DNA from: Maribacter sp. ACAM166
GTDB lineage: Bacteria > Bacteroidota > Bacteroidia > Flavobacteriales > Flavobacteriaceae
Direction: 5' to 3'
Assembly (NCBI RefSeq): GCF_005771495.1
Contig: NZ_VAUW01000024.1
Span: 1 to 64,000 of the forward strand
Length of the DNA stretch: 64,000 bases
Each line of letters opens with the position of its first letter. Position 1 is the stretch's first letter. A program made the position numbers and the translations under genes. Shown here one piece after another: positions 10,742 to 18,989 of this stretch. The notes under the pieces are model-generated. The model made no database searches and was not told the origin of the DNA. It saw nothing but the letters and a program-made list of their open reading frames with translations.

Positions 10742-11155
10742 ATGAAAAAAATTGAACATTTGGGAATTGCGGTAAAGGACATAGAAACTTCCAACACCCT
10801 TTTCGAAAAATTATTGGGCGTAGCTCCTTATAAACAGGAAGCTGTAGCCTCAGAAGGTGTGCTTACTTCCTTCTTTCAAAACGGACCCAATAAGATAGAA
10901 TTATTGGCATCCACAGACGTGGACGGACCTATTGCCAAATTCTTGGAAAAGAAAGGTGAAGGCATACACCACGTAGCTTTTGAAGTGGATGATATTGTAG
11001 CGGAAATGGCACGGTTGAAGTCCGAAGGCTTTACGCTGTTGAATGAGAAACCTAAAAAAGGGGCCGATAATAAATGGGTCGCCTTTGTACACCCTAAGAG
11101 TGCTAATGGCATGTTGGTAGAACTCTGCCAAGAAGCCTCACTCAAAAATGAATAA
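10742..11155 (+). CDS. mce: Methylmalonyl-CoA epimerase
   Basis: A 137-residue single glyoxalase/VOC fold with two beta-alpha-beta-beta-beta units. It has the metal-ligand histidine in KIEHLGIAVKD, the second in GIHHVAFEVDD and a C-terminal glutamate in NGMLVELCQ. It interconverts the (R) and (S) forms of methylmalonyl-CoA in the propionate/succinate route. It is divergent from rbfA. The methylmalonyl-CoA mutase genes are not in this window. Confidence 0.93.
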   Translation: MKKIEHLGIAVKDIETSNTLFEKLLGVAPYKQEAVASEGVLTSFFQNGPNKIELLASTDVDGPIAKFLEKKGEGIHHVAFEVDDIVAEMARLKSEGFTLLNEKPKKGADNKWVAFVHPKSANGMLVELCQEASLKNE

Positions 11156-11383
11156 TTTAATAAAAGCTCATTTTCACACTGAGCCTGCCTTGCCGGCATG
11201 GTAAGATTAGTCGAGGCGCTACATTGATAAAAGTTAAATCTGCACAATGAATACGCCTGTTACATTGAACGCAGTCTAAGTGTCTTCAAGATCAACAAGC
11301 CACTTTTGAACCTTACATGTTGCACCAACGGATAGACAGCCTCAATTAACTAAGAAAGTATTCTACAAGTATGCATAAAAATC

Positions 11384-11414
11384 TTGTGTTGATTAAAAAT
11401 AAGTGGTAATATTG
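11384..11414 (+). promoter_or_regulatory. Promoter of the CAU tRNA
   Basis: TTG at 11384-11386, a 20-base spacer and TAATATTG at 11407-11414 match the Bacteroidota promoter (TTG, then TAnnTTTG with one mismatch). Transcription would begin a few bases before the tRNA 5' end at 11430. Confidence 0.65.
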
Positions 11415-11429
11415 CATCCGCAATTAGCG

Positions 11430-11503
11430 GGTCCTATAGCTCAGCTGGTTAGAGCACCTGACTCATAATCAGGTGGTCCCTGGTTCGAGTCCAGGTGGGA
11501 CCA
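11430..11503 (+). tRNA. tRNA with CAU anticodon (Met elongator or Ile2)
   Basis: A complete 74-nt cloverleaf. The acceptor is GGTCCTA with TGGGACC, the D-arm is GCTC/GAGC, the anticodon stem is CCTGA/TCAGG around loop CTCATAA, and the T-arm is CCTGG/CCAGG around TTCGAGT. The discriminator is A and no CCA is encoded. The CAU anticodon fits elongator Met or the lysidine-modified isoleucine tRNA; sequence alone does not decide which. It is the integration site of the element array that follows, and its 3' half is reproduced at 30,381-30,426. Confidence 0.95.
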
Positions 11504-11504
11504 C
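11459..11504 (+). repeat. Left attachment repeat (tRNA 3' half), element 1
   Basis: 46 bases from inside the anticodon stem to one base past the discriminator are identical to 30,381-30,426 in the same orientation. This is the duplicated core left by a tyrosine integrase acting at a tRNA 3' end. The tRNA stays intact because the element restores the sequence. Confidence 0.92.
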
Positions 11505-11513
11505 TTAATTACC

Positions 11514-11545
11514 AAGCAGTTACATTTTAATGTAACTGCTTTTTT
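11514..11545 (+). terminator. Element-borne terminator directly after the tRNA
   Basis: A perfect 13-bp stem (AAGCAGTTACATT with AATGTAACTGCTT, 2-base loop) followed by a T run begins 10 bases after the tRNA. Because it lies inside element 1, the element supplies the tRNA with a new terminator after integration. Confidence 0.8.
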
Positions 11546-11552
11546 GTTTTAA

Positions 11553-11578
11553 CAGCGTGCTTTCAGCGTGCTTTTTTT
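11553..11578 (+). repeat. Left copy of a 26-bp end repeat (probable integrase arm site)
   Basis: Two tandem copies of CAGCGTGCTTT followed by extra Ts. The same 26 bases recur exactly at 30,259-30,284 near the other end of the element, in the same orientation. The position, 49 bases inside attL, fits arm-type integrase binding sites. Confidence 0.6.
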
Positions 11579-11850
11579 AATTCGGTTCTATGTGATTTCC
11601 TTTCATAATCAACCCTTGTTAGCAATAGAAAACCGGCTTAGTCTTGATTTTCTCCCCTAAGTTTAACAGGGCTTCACAGATGTGAGGCATTTTTTTCAAA
11701 ATGCACAGTTTTGTGCACACTCTTGAATTTTTTTTCTTTTTCAGATAAAATTCAACTTTTGTTGGTCTTATTTGTAGTGAATAGAACCCATTTGAGTTTA
11801 TTTAGCGTGGTATTTCCTACTTTTAGGATTATTAAACCAGATACCAATTA
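11579..11850. other. Leader of the restriction gene with hairpins
   Basis: No gene is seen. A hairpin with a T tail (GCTTCACA with TGTGAGGC, 11,671-11,697) resembles a terminator or attenuator. A palindrome follows (TGCACA-gttt-TGTGCA, 11,702-11,717) that could be an operator. A weak -7 box, TACTTTTA (11,818-11,825), precedes the restriction-methylase start. Confidence 0.4.
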
Positions 11851-14800
11851 ATGGCATTATTTCAAACTTCCGTACTTAAGAATTACCTCAAGCAATTAGA
11901 TGAAAAAACAGTTAATAAAGCATATTTAAAATATGTTTCCTATTTTCAGAATGCCACCATACAAGAAAATATAAGAAACTCTAAAGAAGAGCAGTTTCAG
12001 GCCACATTTCTAAATGAACTCTTTGTTTCGATTTTAGGATATACGCTCAATCCAAATCCTGATTTTAACCTTGCTACTGAATTTAAAAACCAAAAGAATA
12101 ATAGAAAAGCTGATGGGGCCATATTATCAGGTGATATTGCAATTGGGGTTATTGAATTAAAAGGCACTAATACCAAGGACTTGGAGAGTATTCGCAGACA
12201 AGCGTTTGATTACAAAGCCAATCAAAAAGGTTGTGTTTATGTAATCACTTCAAACTTCGAAAAGCTTCGTTTTTATATAAATGATGCGACAGAATTTGAA
12301 GAATTTAATCTCTTTGAATTAACAGTGGAGCGCTTTAAGCTTTTATACCTCTGTTTGCATAGAGTCAACTTACTTACTAACCTTCCTTTGTCAATTAAGG
12401 AGTCATCCTTGGTAGAGGAGGAAAAAATAACCAAACGTTTCTATGCGGACTATTCTTTGTTTAAAAGGGAATTGTACCGCGATCTAGTACGGCGAAATGT
12501 GGTTCGATTAAAGAAATATAGGAAAGCGGAATTACAAGAGGTTTCTCTTGGTGAAGTTGGCCATGAGGAGATGGCCCGATTAGAAAAAAATGTTAAGCTC
12601 GGTCTATTTAAAAAATCACAAAAATTGATTGATCGCTTTTTGTTCATCTTTTTCTCAGAGGACAGGGGCTTATTGCCTCCAAATTCCACTATTCAAATCT
12701 TGGACAAATGGAAAGCAGATGTTGATTTTGGAGATGAAAGACCCCTATATGACCTGTTTAAGCAATACTTCAATTTTTTGGACCAAGGCCGGCAAGGCAC
12801 GACTTCAAGGGCTGAAATTTATGCTTATAATGGTGGGCTTTTTAAACCAGATACGGTATTAGATAATCTAGAAATAGACAATGATTTATTATATAGACAC
12901 GCCCTTAATCTTGCAACGTACGATTTCGAAAGTCAAGTTGACGTAAATATTTTAGGGCATATTTTCGAGAATTCACTGAATGAGATAGAAAGTATTAACG
13001 CCGAAATTGAAGGGTCGAAATTCGATAAACAAAAAAGCAAGCGAAAAAAAGATGGGGTATTCTACACCCCTAAATACATTACCAAATATATCGTAGAAAA
13101 TACGATTGGTAAACTATGTGACGAAAAGAAAGTTGCTTTAGGCTTTAAGGAGGAGGAGTATTTTAAAGGGAGAGCCAAGAGGCCTAAAACGAAAATACTG
13201 GAGTTGGTGCAACTCCTAGACTCTTATAGATCTTGGTTATTGGAACTTACCATATGTGACCCTGCTTGTGGGTCTGGGGCATTCTTAAATCAAGCATTAG
13301 ACTTTTTGATAAAGGAACATAAATATATTGATGAACTTAAGGCAAAAATCTTAGGTGGTGGTTTGATCTTTAGTGATATTGAAAACACCATTTTAGAGAA
13401 TAATATTTATGGAGTTGACCTTAATGAAGAATCTGTTGAGATTGCCAAACTCTCGCTCTGGTTACGTACGGCACAACCTAGAAGAAAATTGAATGACCTG
13501 AGTAGCAACATTAAGTGTGGCAATAGTTTAATGGCTGATAAAAAAGGAGCCGGTCATAAAGCGTTTGGTTGGGAGCAGGAATTCCAGAAGGTTTTCGAAA
13601 GAGGTGGTTTTGATGTTATAATTGGCAATCCACCATATGTAAAACTAGAGACTATAAAGGAGCAATCTTTACAGCTAGAAAAATACAATTTTGAAACATT
13701 TGACAAAAGAGGAGATTTGTATGTGCTATTTGTGGAGAAAGGTTTTAATATACTAAAACCAAAAGGGGTATTGTCTTATATAATGCCTAATAAATGGTTA
13801 CAGGCCGGCTATGGACAGCCCTTACGTTCATATTTTTTGACTAAAGCATTACATCAATTAATTGATTTTGGTGACATCCAGATTTTTCAAGGAGCAACGA
13901 CGTATCCTATAATTTTTGTTGCAAGTAATAATAGTCCGGAGGAAGAATTTAAAGTTGCTGTTTTACAATCTGCAAAGGCGACCGATTTCGAAACCAATGT
14001 GGAGCTAAGTTTTGAAAGTTATAAAACAAGCTCCTTTGATAAGAATACATGGGTAATTTCATCAAAAGGTGATAAAGAAATTTTAAATAAACTAAATGAC
14101 AAATATATACCATTAAAAGAATTTGTGCATGGGAATGCATTAAGGGGCGTTTTAACAGGACTAACCGAGGCGTTTTTAATATCTCAAGAAGTTTATAATA
14201 AAATGGTGCAGGAAGATGCCAAGGCAGTAGAATTTTTGTTTCCTTTTTTATTGGGTCGTGAGGCAAAACCGTTTGCCAACCCAACACCACTAAATTATCT
14301 TTTACTTTTTGAAAAGGGTTTTACTAAAAGTAAATTAGGTGAAGTTGCTGAAGAAGAAGCTTGGCTTTGGCTACAAAAGCAATATCCGTCGATTGCCGAA
14401 TGGTTATCTCCCTTCGAAGCAAGAGCTAAAAAGCGAACCGATAAAGGTGATTTTTGGTGGGAATTAAGAGCATGCGATTATTATTCCGATTTCAAATTAC
14501 CAAAAATAATGTACCAGGTATTACAAGTTAAACCTTGTTTTATTTATGACGAGCAAGGCTTGTACTGTAACAATTCTATGTGGATAATCCCTACTGAAAA
14601 TAAAGGTCTAGCAGGCGTATTAAATTCCAAAATGGGTTGGTGGCTTATTACCAAATATTGTACACAAATACAGAATGGTTGCCAATTGATATGGAAGTAT
14701 TTTGGGCGAGTGCCAATACCTAATCTGAACGGTGAACTAGATTTATTGGTAACTGATATGATTGCATTAACAAAATCGTTAGATACGCAACTTGATAGTT

Positions 14801-15084
14801 TATTAAACTTACTAAAATCAAAATTCAGCATAGAAAAATTTAGTAAAAAACTTCAAAGCTGGCATGATTTAGATTTTGCAACGTTTAGCAAAGAGCTCAA
14901 AAAGCAAAAAATACAATTGAGTTTGGCTGATGAAGCAGAGTGGCTTAACTATTTTGAAGAAGAAAAAATGAAAGCACAAGAACTGCAACTTCAAATTAGC
15001 CAAACAGAGTCAGCAATTGACCAAATGGTTTATGAGCTTTATGAGTTAACAGAAGAAGAGATTGAAATTGTTGAGAATAATTAA
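11851..15084 (+). CDS. Type IIG restriction-modification enzyme (Eco57I-like endonuclease-methyltransferase)
   Basis: 1077 residues that combine both activities in one chain. The N-terminal domain has a PD-(D/E)XK-type site (D88 in RKADGAI, then E102-L-K104 in VIELKGT). The central N6-adenine methyltransferase has the SAM motif DPACGSGAFL at about 470 and the catalytic NPPY at about 593. The C-terminal part looks like target-recognition and coiled-coil regions. The enzyme would methylate host adenines and cut unmodified DNA. It is the first cargo gene of element 1, and no separate specificity or methylase gene is adjacent. The next gene starts 15 bp downstream, so they may form one unit. The recognition site cannot be predicted here. 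Confidence 0.9.
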   Translation: MALFQTSVLKNYLKQLDEKTVNKAYLKYVSYFQNATIQENIRNSKEEQFQATFLNELFVSILGYTLNPNPDFNLATEFKNQKNNRKADGAILSGDIAIGVIELKGTNTKDLESIRRQAFDYKANQKGCVYVITSNFEKLRFYINDATEFEEFNLFELTVERFKLLYLCLHRVNLLTNLPLSIKESSLVEEEKITKRFYADYSLFKRELYRDLVRRNVVRLKKYRKAELQEVSLGEVGHEEMARLEKNVKLGLFKKSQKLIDRFLFIFFSEDRGLLPPNSTIQILDKWKADVDFGDERPLYDLFKQYFNFLDQGRQGTTSRAEIYAYNGGLFKPDTVLDNLEIDNDLLYRHALNLATYDFESQVDVNILGHIFENSLNEIESINAEIEGSKFDKQKSKRKKDGVFYTPKYITKYIVENTIGKLCDEKKVALGFKEEEYFKGRAKRPKTKILELVQLLDSYRSWLLELTICDPACGSGAFLNQALDFLIKEHKYIDELKAKILGGGLIFSDIENTILENNIYGVDLNEESVEIAKLSLWLRTAQPRRKLNDLSSNIKCGNSLMADKKGAGHKAFGWEQEFQKVFERGGFDVIIGNPPYVKLETIKEQSLQLEKYNFETFDKRGDLYVLFVEKGFNILKPKGVLSYIMPNKWLQAGYGQPLRSYFLTKALHQLIDFGDIQIFQGATTYPIIFVASNNSPEEEFKVAVLQSAKATDFETNVELSFESYKTSSFDKNTWVISSKGDKEILNKLNDKYIPLKEFVHGNALRGVLTGLTEAFLISQEVYNKMVQEDAKAVEFLFPFLLGREAKPFANPTPLNYLLLFEKGFTKSKLGEVAEEEAWLWLQKQYPSIAEWLSPFEARAKKRTDKGDFWWELRACDYYSDFKLPKIMYQVLQVKPCFIYDEQGLYCNNSMWIIPTENKGLAGVLNSKMGWWLITKYCTQIQNGCQLIWKYFGRVPIPNLNGELDLLVTDMIALTKSLDTQLDSLLNLLKSKFSIEKFSKKLQSWHDLDFATFSKELKKQKIQLSLADEAEWLNYFEEEKMKAQELQLQISQTESAIDQMVYELYELTEEEIEIVENN

Positions 15085-15099
15085 AACATATATTTTAGA

Positions 15100-15735
15100 A
15101 TGGCGGAGTGTATTGATTGTGGAAAGCAGATAAAGGACATCTATGAAAGGTGTTACAGTTGTAATAACGAAAATCAAAGACCTCCAAGTAGCTCAGAAGA
15201 AAGGAATGAACCATCGGAGGGAGAATTGTTTTTACAGGAATATTTTGATAGTGAGGGTATCGCATATAAAACTGAAGTGCCGATAATAGGTTTAAAGAAT
15301 GACCCTAAAGCATATAGACTAGCCGATTTTTATTTACCCAACTATGGACTTTATGTAGAATTTTTAGGAAAATGGTTTGTTTCAGAAAAGGAGAAAGAAC
15401 GTTATCGTGAAAAGAAAAAGGTATACTCGGACAACGATATTCCATGTGTTTTTCTGTACCCTGAAAATTTAGGAATAGTAGATTTCATTATTCCTAGTAG
15501 AGCAATTAAAGAATTCAAAAAGCATGGTCTAATAAAAGGCTTGTGGTTGTTTAGACTTAAATTTTTATGGGCATATAAAAACGGCAATATAGTCTTGCTA
15601 CTTTTTCTGTTGTATGTTTTCATTTTTGGAGATTTCAAGTGGGAAGAAGACACCAATTTGATATTGGGGATTGTCGCCATAATTTGCTATCAGATATTTA
15701 CGATATACCAGTTTTATAGAAAGAAGCTAGATTAA
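15100..15735 (+). CDS. Zinc-ribbon, nuclease-like protein with two C-terminal membrane segments
   Basis: 211 residues. A four-cysteine zinc ribbon (C4, C7, C18, C21) is followed by a domain with the pattern of endonuclease-fold proteins (ELFLQEYFDSEGIAYKTE, then RLADFYLPNYGLYVEFLG, where D and E could be active-site acids). Two hydrophobic segments lie near 160-175 and 183-203 (IVLLLFLLYVFIF and LILGIVAIICYQIFTIY). I do not recognise a named family, and the nuclease assignment is inference from the pattern. It follows the type IIG enzyme by 15 bp on the same strand, so it may act with it or be an accessory defence gene. Membrane tethering would be unusual for a restriction partner. Confidence 0.6.
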   Translation: MAECIDCGKQIKDIYERCYSCNNENQRPPSSSEERNEPSEGELFLQEYFDSEGIAYKTEVPIIGLKNDPKAYRLADFYLPNYGLYVEFLGKWFVSEKEKERYREKKKVYSDNDIPCVFLYPENLGIVDFIIPSRAIKEFKKHGLIKGLWLFRLKFLWAYKNGNIVLLLFLLYVFIFGDFKWEEDTNLILGIVAIICYQIFTIYQFYRKKLD

Positions 15736-15904
15736 TGTATGGCTTGATTGTATTTAGGTTTAGAGCTTTGCTAAAAAAATATACTAATGTCGATGTCCTC
15801 GCCATGAGTTTTCCTGAAAATTGGCAAGAAAAGGCTCTTTCGCCCCTCGAATAAAGTGTTAGGCAAACGATTTGGACAGGATTCTTAAATGCACGTTTCT
15901 TCTC

Positions 15905-16189
15905 CATTGTGTAGCCTTCATAGGTAATGGCATCAATGACGCGCCAATACTTGCTACGAGTAATGTAGCAATCGCAATGGTAGGTCTTGGTAGCGATGTG
16001 GCTATTTAGAACACAGATGTTATCATCCAGAACGACCAACCGAGCAAGATTGCAAGGGCGATTCAAATAGGGCATTCCACTCGAAAAATTGTATGGTAAA
16101 ATATCTGTTTAGCGTTCGGAGGTCAAGATGGCATTACCTTCCGCACGGGTGTCTTATTTCTGGTCTTCTTTAATAGTCTCGGTAATTAA
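15905..16189 (+). pseudogene. Remnant of a heavy-metal P1B-type ATPase
   Basis: The plus strand reads VAFIGNGINDAP, then LGSDVAI, a stop, NTDVIIQNDQPSKIARAI and STRKIVW followed by another stop. This is the hinge region (GDGINDAP in intact pumps) and the start of the last membrane segments of ZntA-like ATPases. In-frame stops lie at 16,007 and 16,097, and the rest of the gene is absent. Its presence inside element 1 points to lost metal-resistance cargo. The rest of the stretch 15,736-16,350 holds no intact gene. Confidence 0.75.
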
Positions 16190-16209
16190 CCTCTTACGGA
16201 CACTTTTAC

Positions 16210-16241
16210 ACTCTTTGCAAAAAGCGGATTTTGTAAAGAGT
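16210..16241. repeat. Left module-flanking hairpin
   Basis: A 13-bp inverted repeat (ACTCTTTGCAAAA with TTTTGTAAAGAGT, one G-T pair) preceded by CACTTTTA. A near copy, also preceded by CACTTTTA, lies at 22,713-22,744. The two bracket the regulator, ubiquitin-like and NADAR/PRTase genes. A further half-copy (TGTAAAGAGTAT) is at 16,309-16,320. Confidence 0.5.
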
Positions 16242-16350
16242 ATTGATTTTTTCATAAAACTTGCTGGTAGCTGAACTTACATTCCAAAAGCATATAAAAA
16301 AAGCTTAATGTAAAGAGTATGCCGTTAAGTTGTAGCTTTTAAAATGAAAC

Positions 16351-17475
16351 TTATACACGGTCCGCTTTATACTTTGCTGGAATTTTATCTTTAATAGACT
16401 CTTTAAAACGATGAGTAGTAGAATAGGATACCTTGCCATTAAATGCAAGTTGACCGACAACGATTGAAGGATGTAAATCAATTTCTTTTGAAACATTTCG
16501 CACCAATTCCTCAGTTATATAGTTCATGTTAAATTTTAAAGCAGAGAAAATAGAAGATTTAAGAAGGACAACATCTGTCAATTCATTTGCTTCCTTTTCT
16601 TTTTTAGATGTCTTTTTCGAACTTGTATCGTCTATGAAAATAAGATTGCTGTCATCCGTTTTTGAAAGGTGTAAATAGACATGACTTAGCTCATGAGAAA
16701 GCGTGTGCCAGAAATTATCTATTCTATCAAACCGGCCGGTTAAACATACAACAGGGGTTTTGCCATCAAGGAATGCAGCACCATCTAAATAAGTTTTTGA
16801 TAAATGAGATAAATAAACAAATTTTACCCCTACCTCTTTAAGTTCATTTAGAAAATTCTTCACACCATTTGGTTGAGTAGTATAAGAATGCATTGTCTGC
16901 ATTAAATTATAAAGTGCAGCACGATCAAATTTTTCAACATCCAATTTTTTAGAAAAATTTAAAACCATTTGATACCAAATTACAGCGTTCTTTGGATTAA
17001 ATTTCTCCTTAAAAGCCTCTGACTTTTTATAGTTTAATTTTTTTTCTAAAGCATTAATAAAGTTGAAACCTGATTCTGAAATTTTATTTTGCCCCCAGAA
17101 GTCATTGATTTGTTTCTCTAGGTTTGAGACCTTGTCAAACTTTTTTAGCCAACCTTTTTTCAGCATTTCTGTTATCGGCATCTCTATGTATATCAATTTT
17201 TTACGATATACAGAATCATCTTTAGCGTCAAGATTGTTTTTGGTCAATTGATATTTTGTATCAAGTTGCATCCAATCTTCAGCAGATAAATCAAATGCAC
17301 TTTGTAACAATTTAGCAGTTGAAATAGTAATTGATTTTTTATCCTTTACCATTTCATTAACATGTTTTGTTGAGATGGATAGAACTTGAGCGAGATCCTC
17401 TTGAGTCCATATATAATCATCGAGGAAATATTTCAAAGCCTGACCTGGGCTTTGAAATTGCGACAGTTTTGACAT
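16351..17475 (-). CDS. HTH transcriptional regulator with ImmA/IrrE-type metallopeptidase domain
   Basis: 374 residues. An XRE/HigA-like helix-turn-helix at about 20-60 (WTQEDLAQVLSISTKHVNEM) is followed by a middle helical region. The zinc-protease domain has the motif H261-E-L-S-H265 and a downstream glutamate in KEKEANELTD, the ImmA/IrrE pattern. Related proteins cleave or sense a repressor or toxin partner and relieve repression. The gene is divergent from the ubiquitin-like operon. The 549-bp region between them has repeated ACCATTTAGGTTAT motifs overlapping promoters in both directions, so I infer that this protein controls both transcripts. No separate small toxin gene is adjacent. Confidence 0.8.
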   Translation of the reverse strand: MSKLSQFQSPGQALKYFLDDYIWTQEDLAQVLSISTKHVNEMVKDKKSITISTAKLLQSAFDLSAEDWMQLDTKYQLTKNNLDAKDDSVYRKKLIYIEMPITEMLKKGWLKKFDKVSNLEKQINDFWGQNKISESGFNFINALEKKLNYKKSEAFKEKFNPKNAVIWYQMVLNFSKKLDVEKFDRAALYNLMQTMHSYTTQPNGVKNFLNELKEVGVKFVYLSHLSKTYLDGAAFLDGKTPVVCLTGRFDRIDNFWHTLSHELSHVYLHLSKTDDSNLIFIDDTSSKKTSKKEKEANELTDVVLLKSSIFSALKFNMNYITEELVRNVSKEIDLHPSIVVGQLAFNGKVSYSTTHRFKESIKDKIPAKYKADRV

Positions 17476-17543
17476 TTTGACTATTTAGAATTAAGCATAC
17501 ATTGCTCCAAGAAGAGCATTGTTTAAAGTTCGACAAACAAAAG

Positions 17544-17651
17544 TACAATTTAGTACTACAATATAACCATTTAGGTAATAGTATGCAAATATAACGCACG
17601 ACTAACATTTTAGGTTATAAGACAAAATATGATAATTACCATTTAGGTTAT
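17544..17651. promoter_or_regulatory. Operator-like repeats between the protease regulator and the ubiquitin-like operon
   Basis: Three direct copies of a motif near ACCATTTAGGTTAT lie at about 17,566, 17,604 and 17,638, with a weaker one at about 17,544. They overlap candidate -7 boxes for the leftward regulator gene (TATATTTG at 17,586-17,593 and TACTTTTG at 17,538-17,545, minus strand). They end just before the rightward -7 box at 17,675. Repeated sites of this kind usually bind an autoregulatory HTH protein. Confidence 0.6.
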
Positions 17652-17674
17652 TTTTTTAGTACTTAAATTTTCTA

Positions 17675-17682
17675 TATCTTTG
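17675..17682 (+). promoter_or_regulatory. Putative promoter of the ubiquitin-like operon
   Basis: TATCTTTG is an exact TAnnTTTG box reading toward the operon. No good -33 TTG is present; the position it would occupy falls in the operator repeats, as expected for a regulated promoter. A 15-bp palindrome (GATTCAA-a-TTGAATC, 17,692-17,706) lies at the predicted transcript start. The leader to the first start codon would be about 335 nt. Confidence 0.5.
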
Positions 17683-17705
17683 CATTAATTCGATTCAAAT
17701 TGAAT

Positions 17706-17793
17706 CAAAAAAAATCAGGCAGAAAACTACCTGATTTGGATTTTAAATAGAATTCACAAGGGCTACGAACCCGAGTAAACCTCAATGTGTCGT
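17706..17793 (-). ncRNA. Predicted small RNA (about 88 nt), antisense to the operon leader
   Basis: On the minus strand a near-perfect promoter (TTTG, 20 bases, TACCTTTG; 17,799-17,830) is followed by a short stretch without an ORF. It ends in a strong intrinsic terminator: AAATCAGG (17,730-17,737) pairs with CCTGATTT (17,712-17,719), followed by eight Us. An internal GGG/CCC hairpin (GGGTTCGTAGCCC) lies midway. The RNA would be complementary to the 5' leader of the ubiquitin-like operon and would end upstream of the regulator's operators. I do not recognise an RNA family. Confidence 0.65.
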
Positions 17794-17798
17794 TACTG

Positions 17799-17830
17799 CA
17801 AAGGTATAAATTCTTCTTTAAAACACCAAA
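17799..17830 (-). promoter_or_regulatory. Promoter of the small RNA
   Basis: The minus strand has TTTG (17,827-17,830), a 20-base spacer and TACCTTTG (17,799-17,806). Both boxes and the spacing fit the Bacteroidota consensus. This is the best promoter match in the window. Confidence 0.65.
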
Positions 17831-18024
17831 TGGTATTTTCTGCTTGATTATTAATTAATTATTTAAAGCACTTAATTCGTCTTACTATCTTTTTTATCTG
17901 ATTAAAACGGTTGATCAATAGCTATTAGATCGCCAATTCCTTTAAACACCTTACGGAATGTTTGGTTTGTGATGGAGGTTTTAGTCTTGTAGCTCAATTT
18001 TTTTTAATTATTAAATACAGTAAG

Positions 18025-18984
18025 ATGACTGCAAATAAAAAAGTCGATTTATATGATTGCTATTGTAAAGGAGTAAAACCTGAAATAGCATATGAGTACT
18101 CTTTTAAAATACTTAAAGAGGAATACTCAACAAGAAAACAAGTTTTAATAGGTAATGATCTACATGAACTATATGGTTCTAGTGCTGCTACCCATTTTAT
18201 TAGAATGGTAGTAAAAGAAGGCAAAAAGGAAGTTGGCCCTTTGACTAAAATAGATCTAACAAAATGCGGAATAGAGAAATTTATTATTCGTCCCTATGAG
18301 CAAGAAACTATAGATTTGGAAACTTGTTATTGCGAGGGTGCGACCCCAATAATTACTTTTCAATACCTCCTTAAAATAAATAGGGAAAAGTATAAATCTG
18401 AGAAGGAAATATTAACTGGTGCAGAAATTTTGGCTTTAGCTGGAAAAGATTTTAAAACTTATAGATTAAGGATGTTTACCAAAAATGGGAAGGTCATTAT
18501 TGATGCAGACCAAACTATTGACCTTACCAAATGTGGAGTAGAAAGGTTCGTGGCAGAACCTTTGGATTGCACCGAGGGATTTGTTGCAAAAAATCAGTTT
18601 ACTCTACCTGATGAAGATGTACATTTTTTAAATTCAATTGAGAATGAAGCAGAACTGATTCAAGAAGGTAATACAAAGTGGTTAATTCTCAGGAATTACA
18701 AAATTCCAGATGATTATAATGTGGCAATTGCAGATTTAGCAATACTTATACCTCCGCATTATCCAACTGCCGGATTGGATATGGTGTATTTTAATCCTCC
18801 CCTTGCAAGAAAAGATGGTGCTTCTATTAAAGCTTTATCTCATCAATCAATTGAGGGTAAAACATATCAACGTTGGTCCAGGCACAGAACCGCTGCTAAT
18901 AAGTGGAATTCGGATATACACAATATTGAGTCTCATATAGATTTGATGGCGAGATGTTTAATATCAGAACTTGATAAACGTTAA
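18025..18984 (+). CDS. Double ubiquitin-like (multiubiquitin) protein fused to a prokaryotic E2-like domain
   Basis: 319 residues. Two tandem ubiquitin-like domains of the Multiubiquitin family lie at about 7-98 and 99-190. Each starts with a DLxxCYCxG segment and ends with DLTKCG(I/V)E(K/R)F. From about 200 on follows a Prok-E2_E-like domain (LPDEDVHFLNS, YNVAIADLAILIPPHYP, YQRWSRHR, HIDLMARCL). No di-glycine tail is present, because the Ubl units are internal. The usual E2 catalytic cysteine is not obvious; one cysteine lies near the C-terminus. I chose the ATG at 18,025, as the 21 codons before it add nothing family-like. It is the first gene of a three-gene operon, with the next start 5 bp away, and is predicted to take part in a protein-conjugation-like defence pathway. 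Confidence 0.85.
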   Translation: MTANKKVDLYDCYCKGVKPEIAYEYSFKILKEEYSTRKQVLIGNDLHELYGSSAATHFIRMVVKEGKKEVGPLTKIDLTKCGIEKFIIRPYEQETIDLETCYCEGATPIITFQYLLKINREKYKSEKEILTGAEILALAGKDFKTYRLRMFTKNGKVIIDADQTIDLTKCGVERFVAEPLDCTEGFVAKNQFTLPDEDVHFLNSIENEAELIQEGNTKWLILRNYKIPDDYNVAIADLAILIPPHYPTAGLDMVYFNPPLARKDGASIKALSHQSIEGKTYQRWSRHRTAANKWNSDIHNIESHIDLMARCLISELDKR

Positions 18985-18989
18985 TAGCC

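Noticed and set aside
15698-16075. A 125-codon minus-strand ORF
   Set aside because: It lies opposite the P-type ATPase remnant, whose plus-strand similarity is clear, and it has no features of its own.
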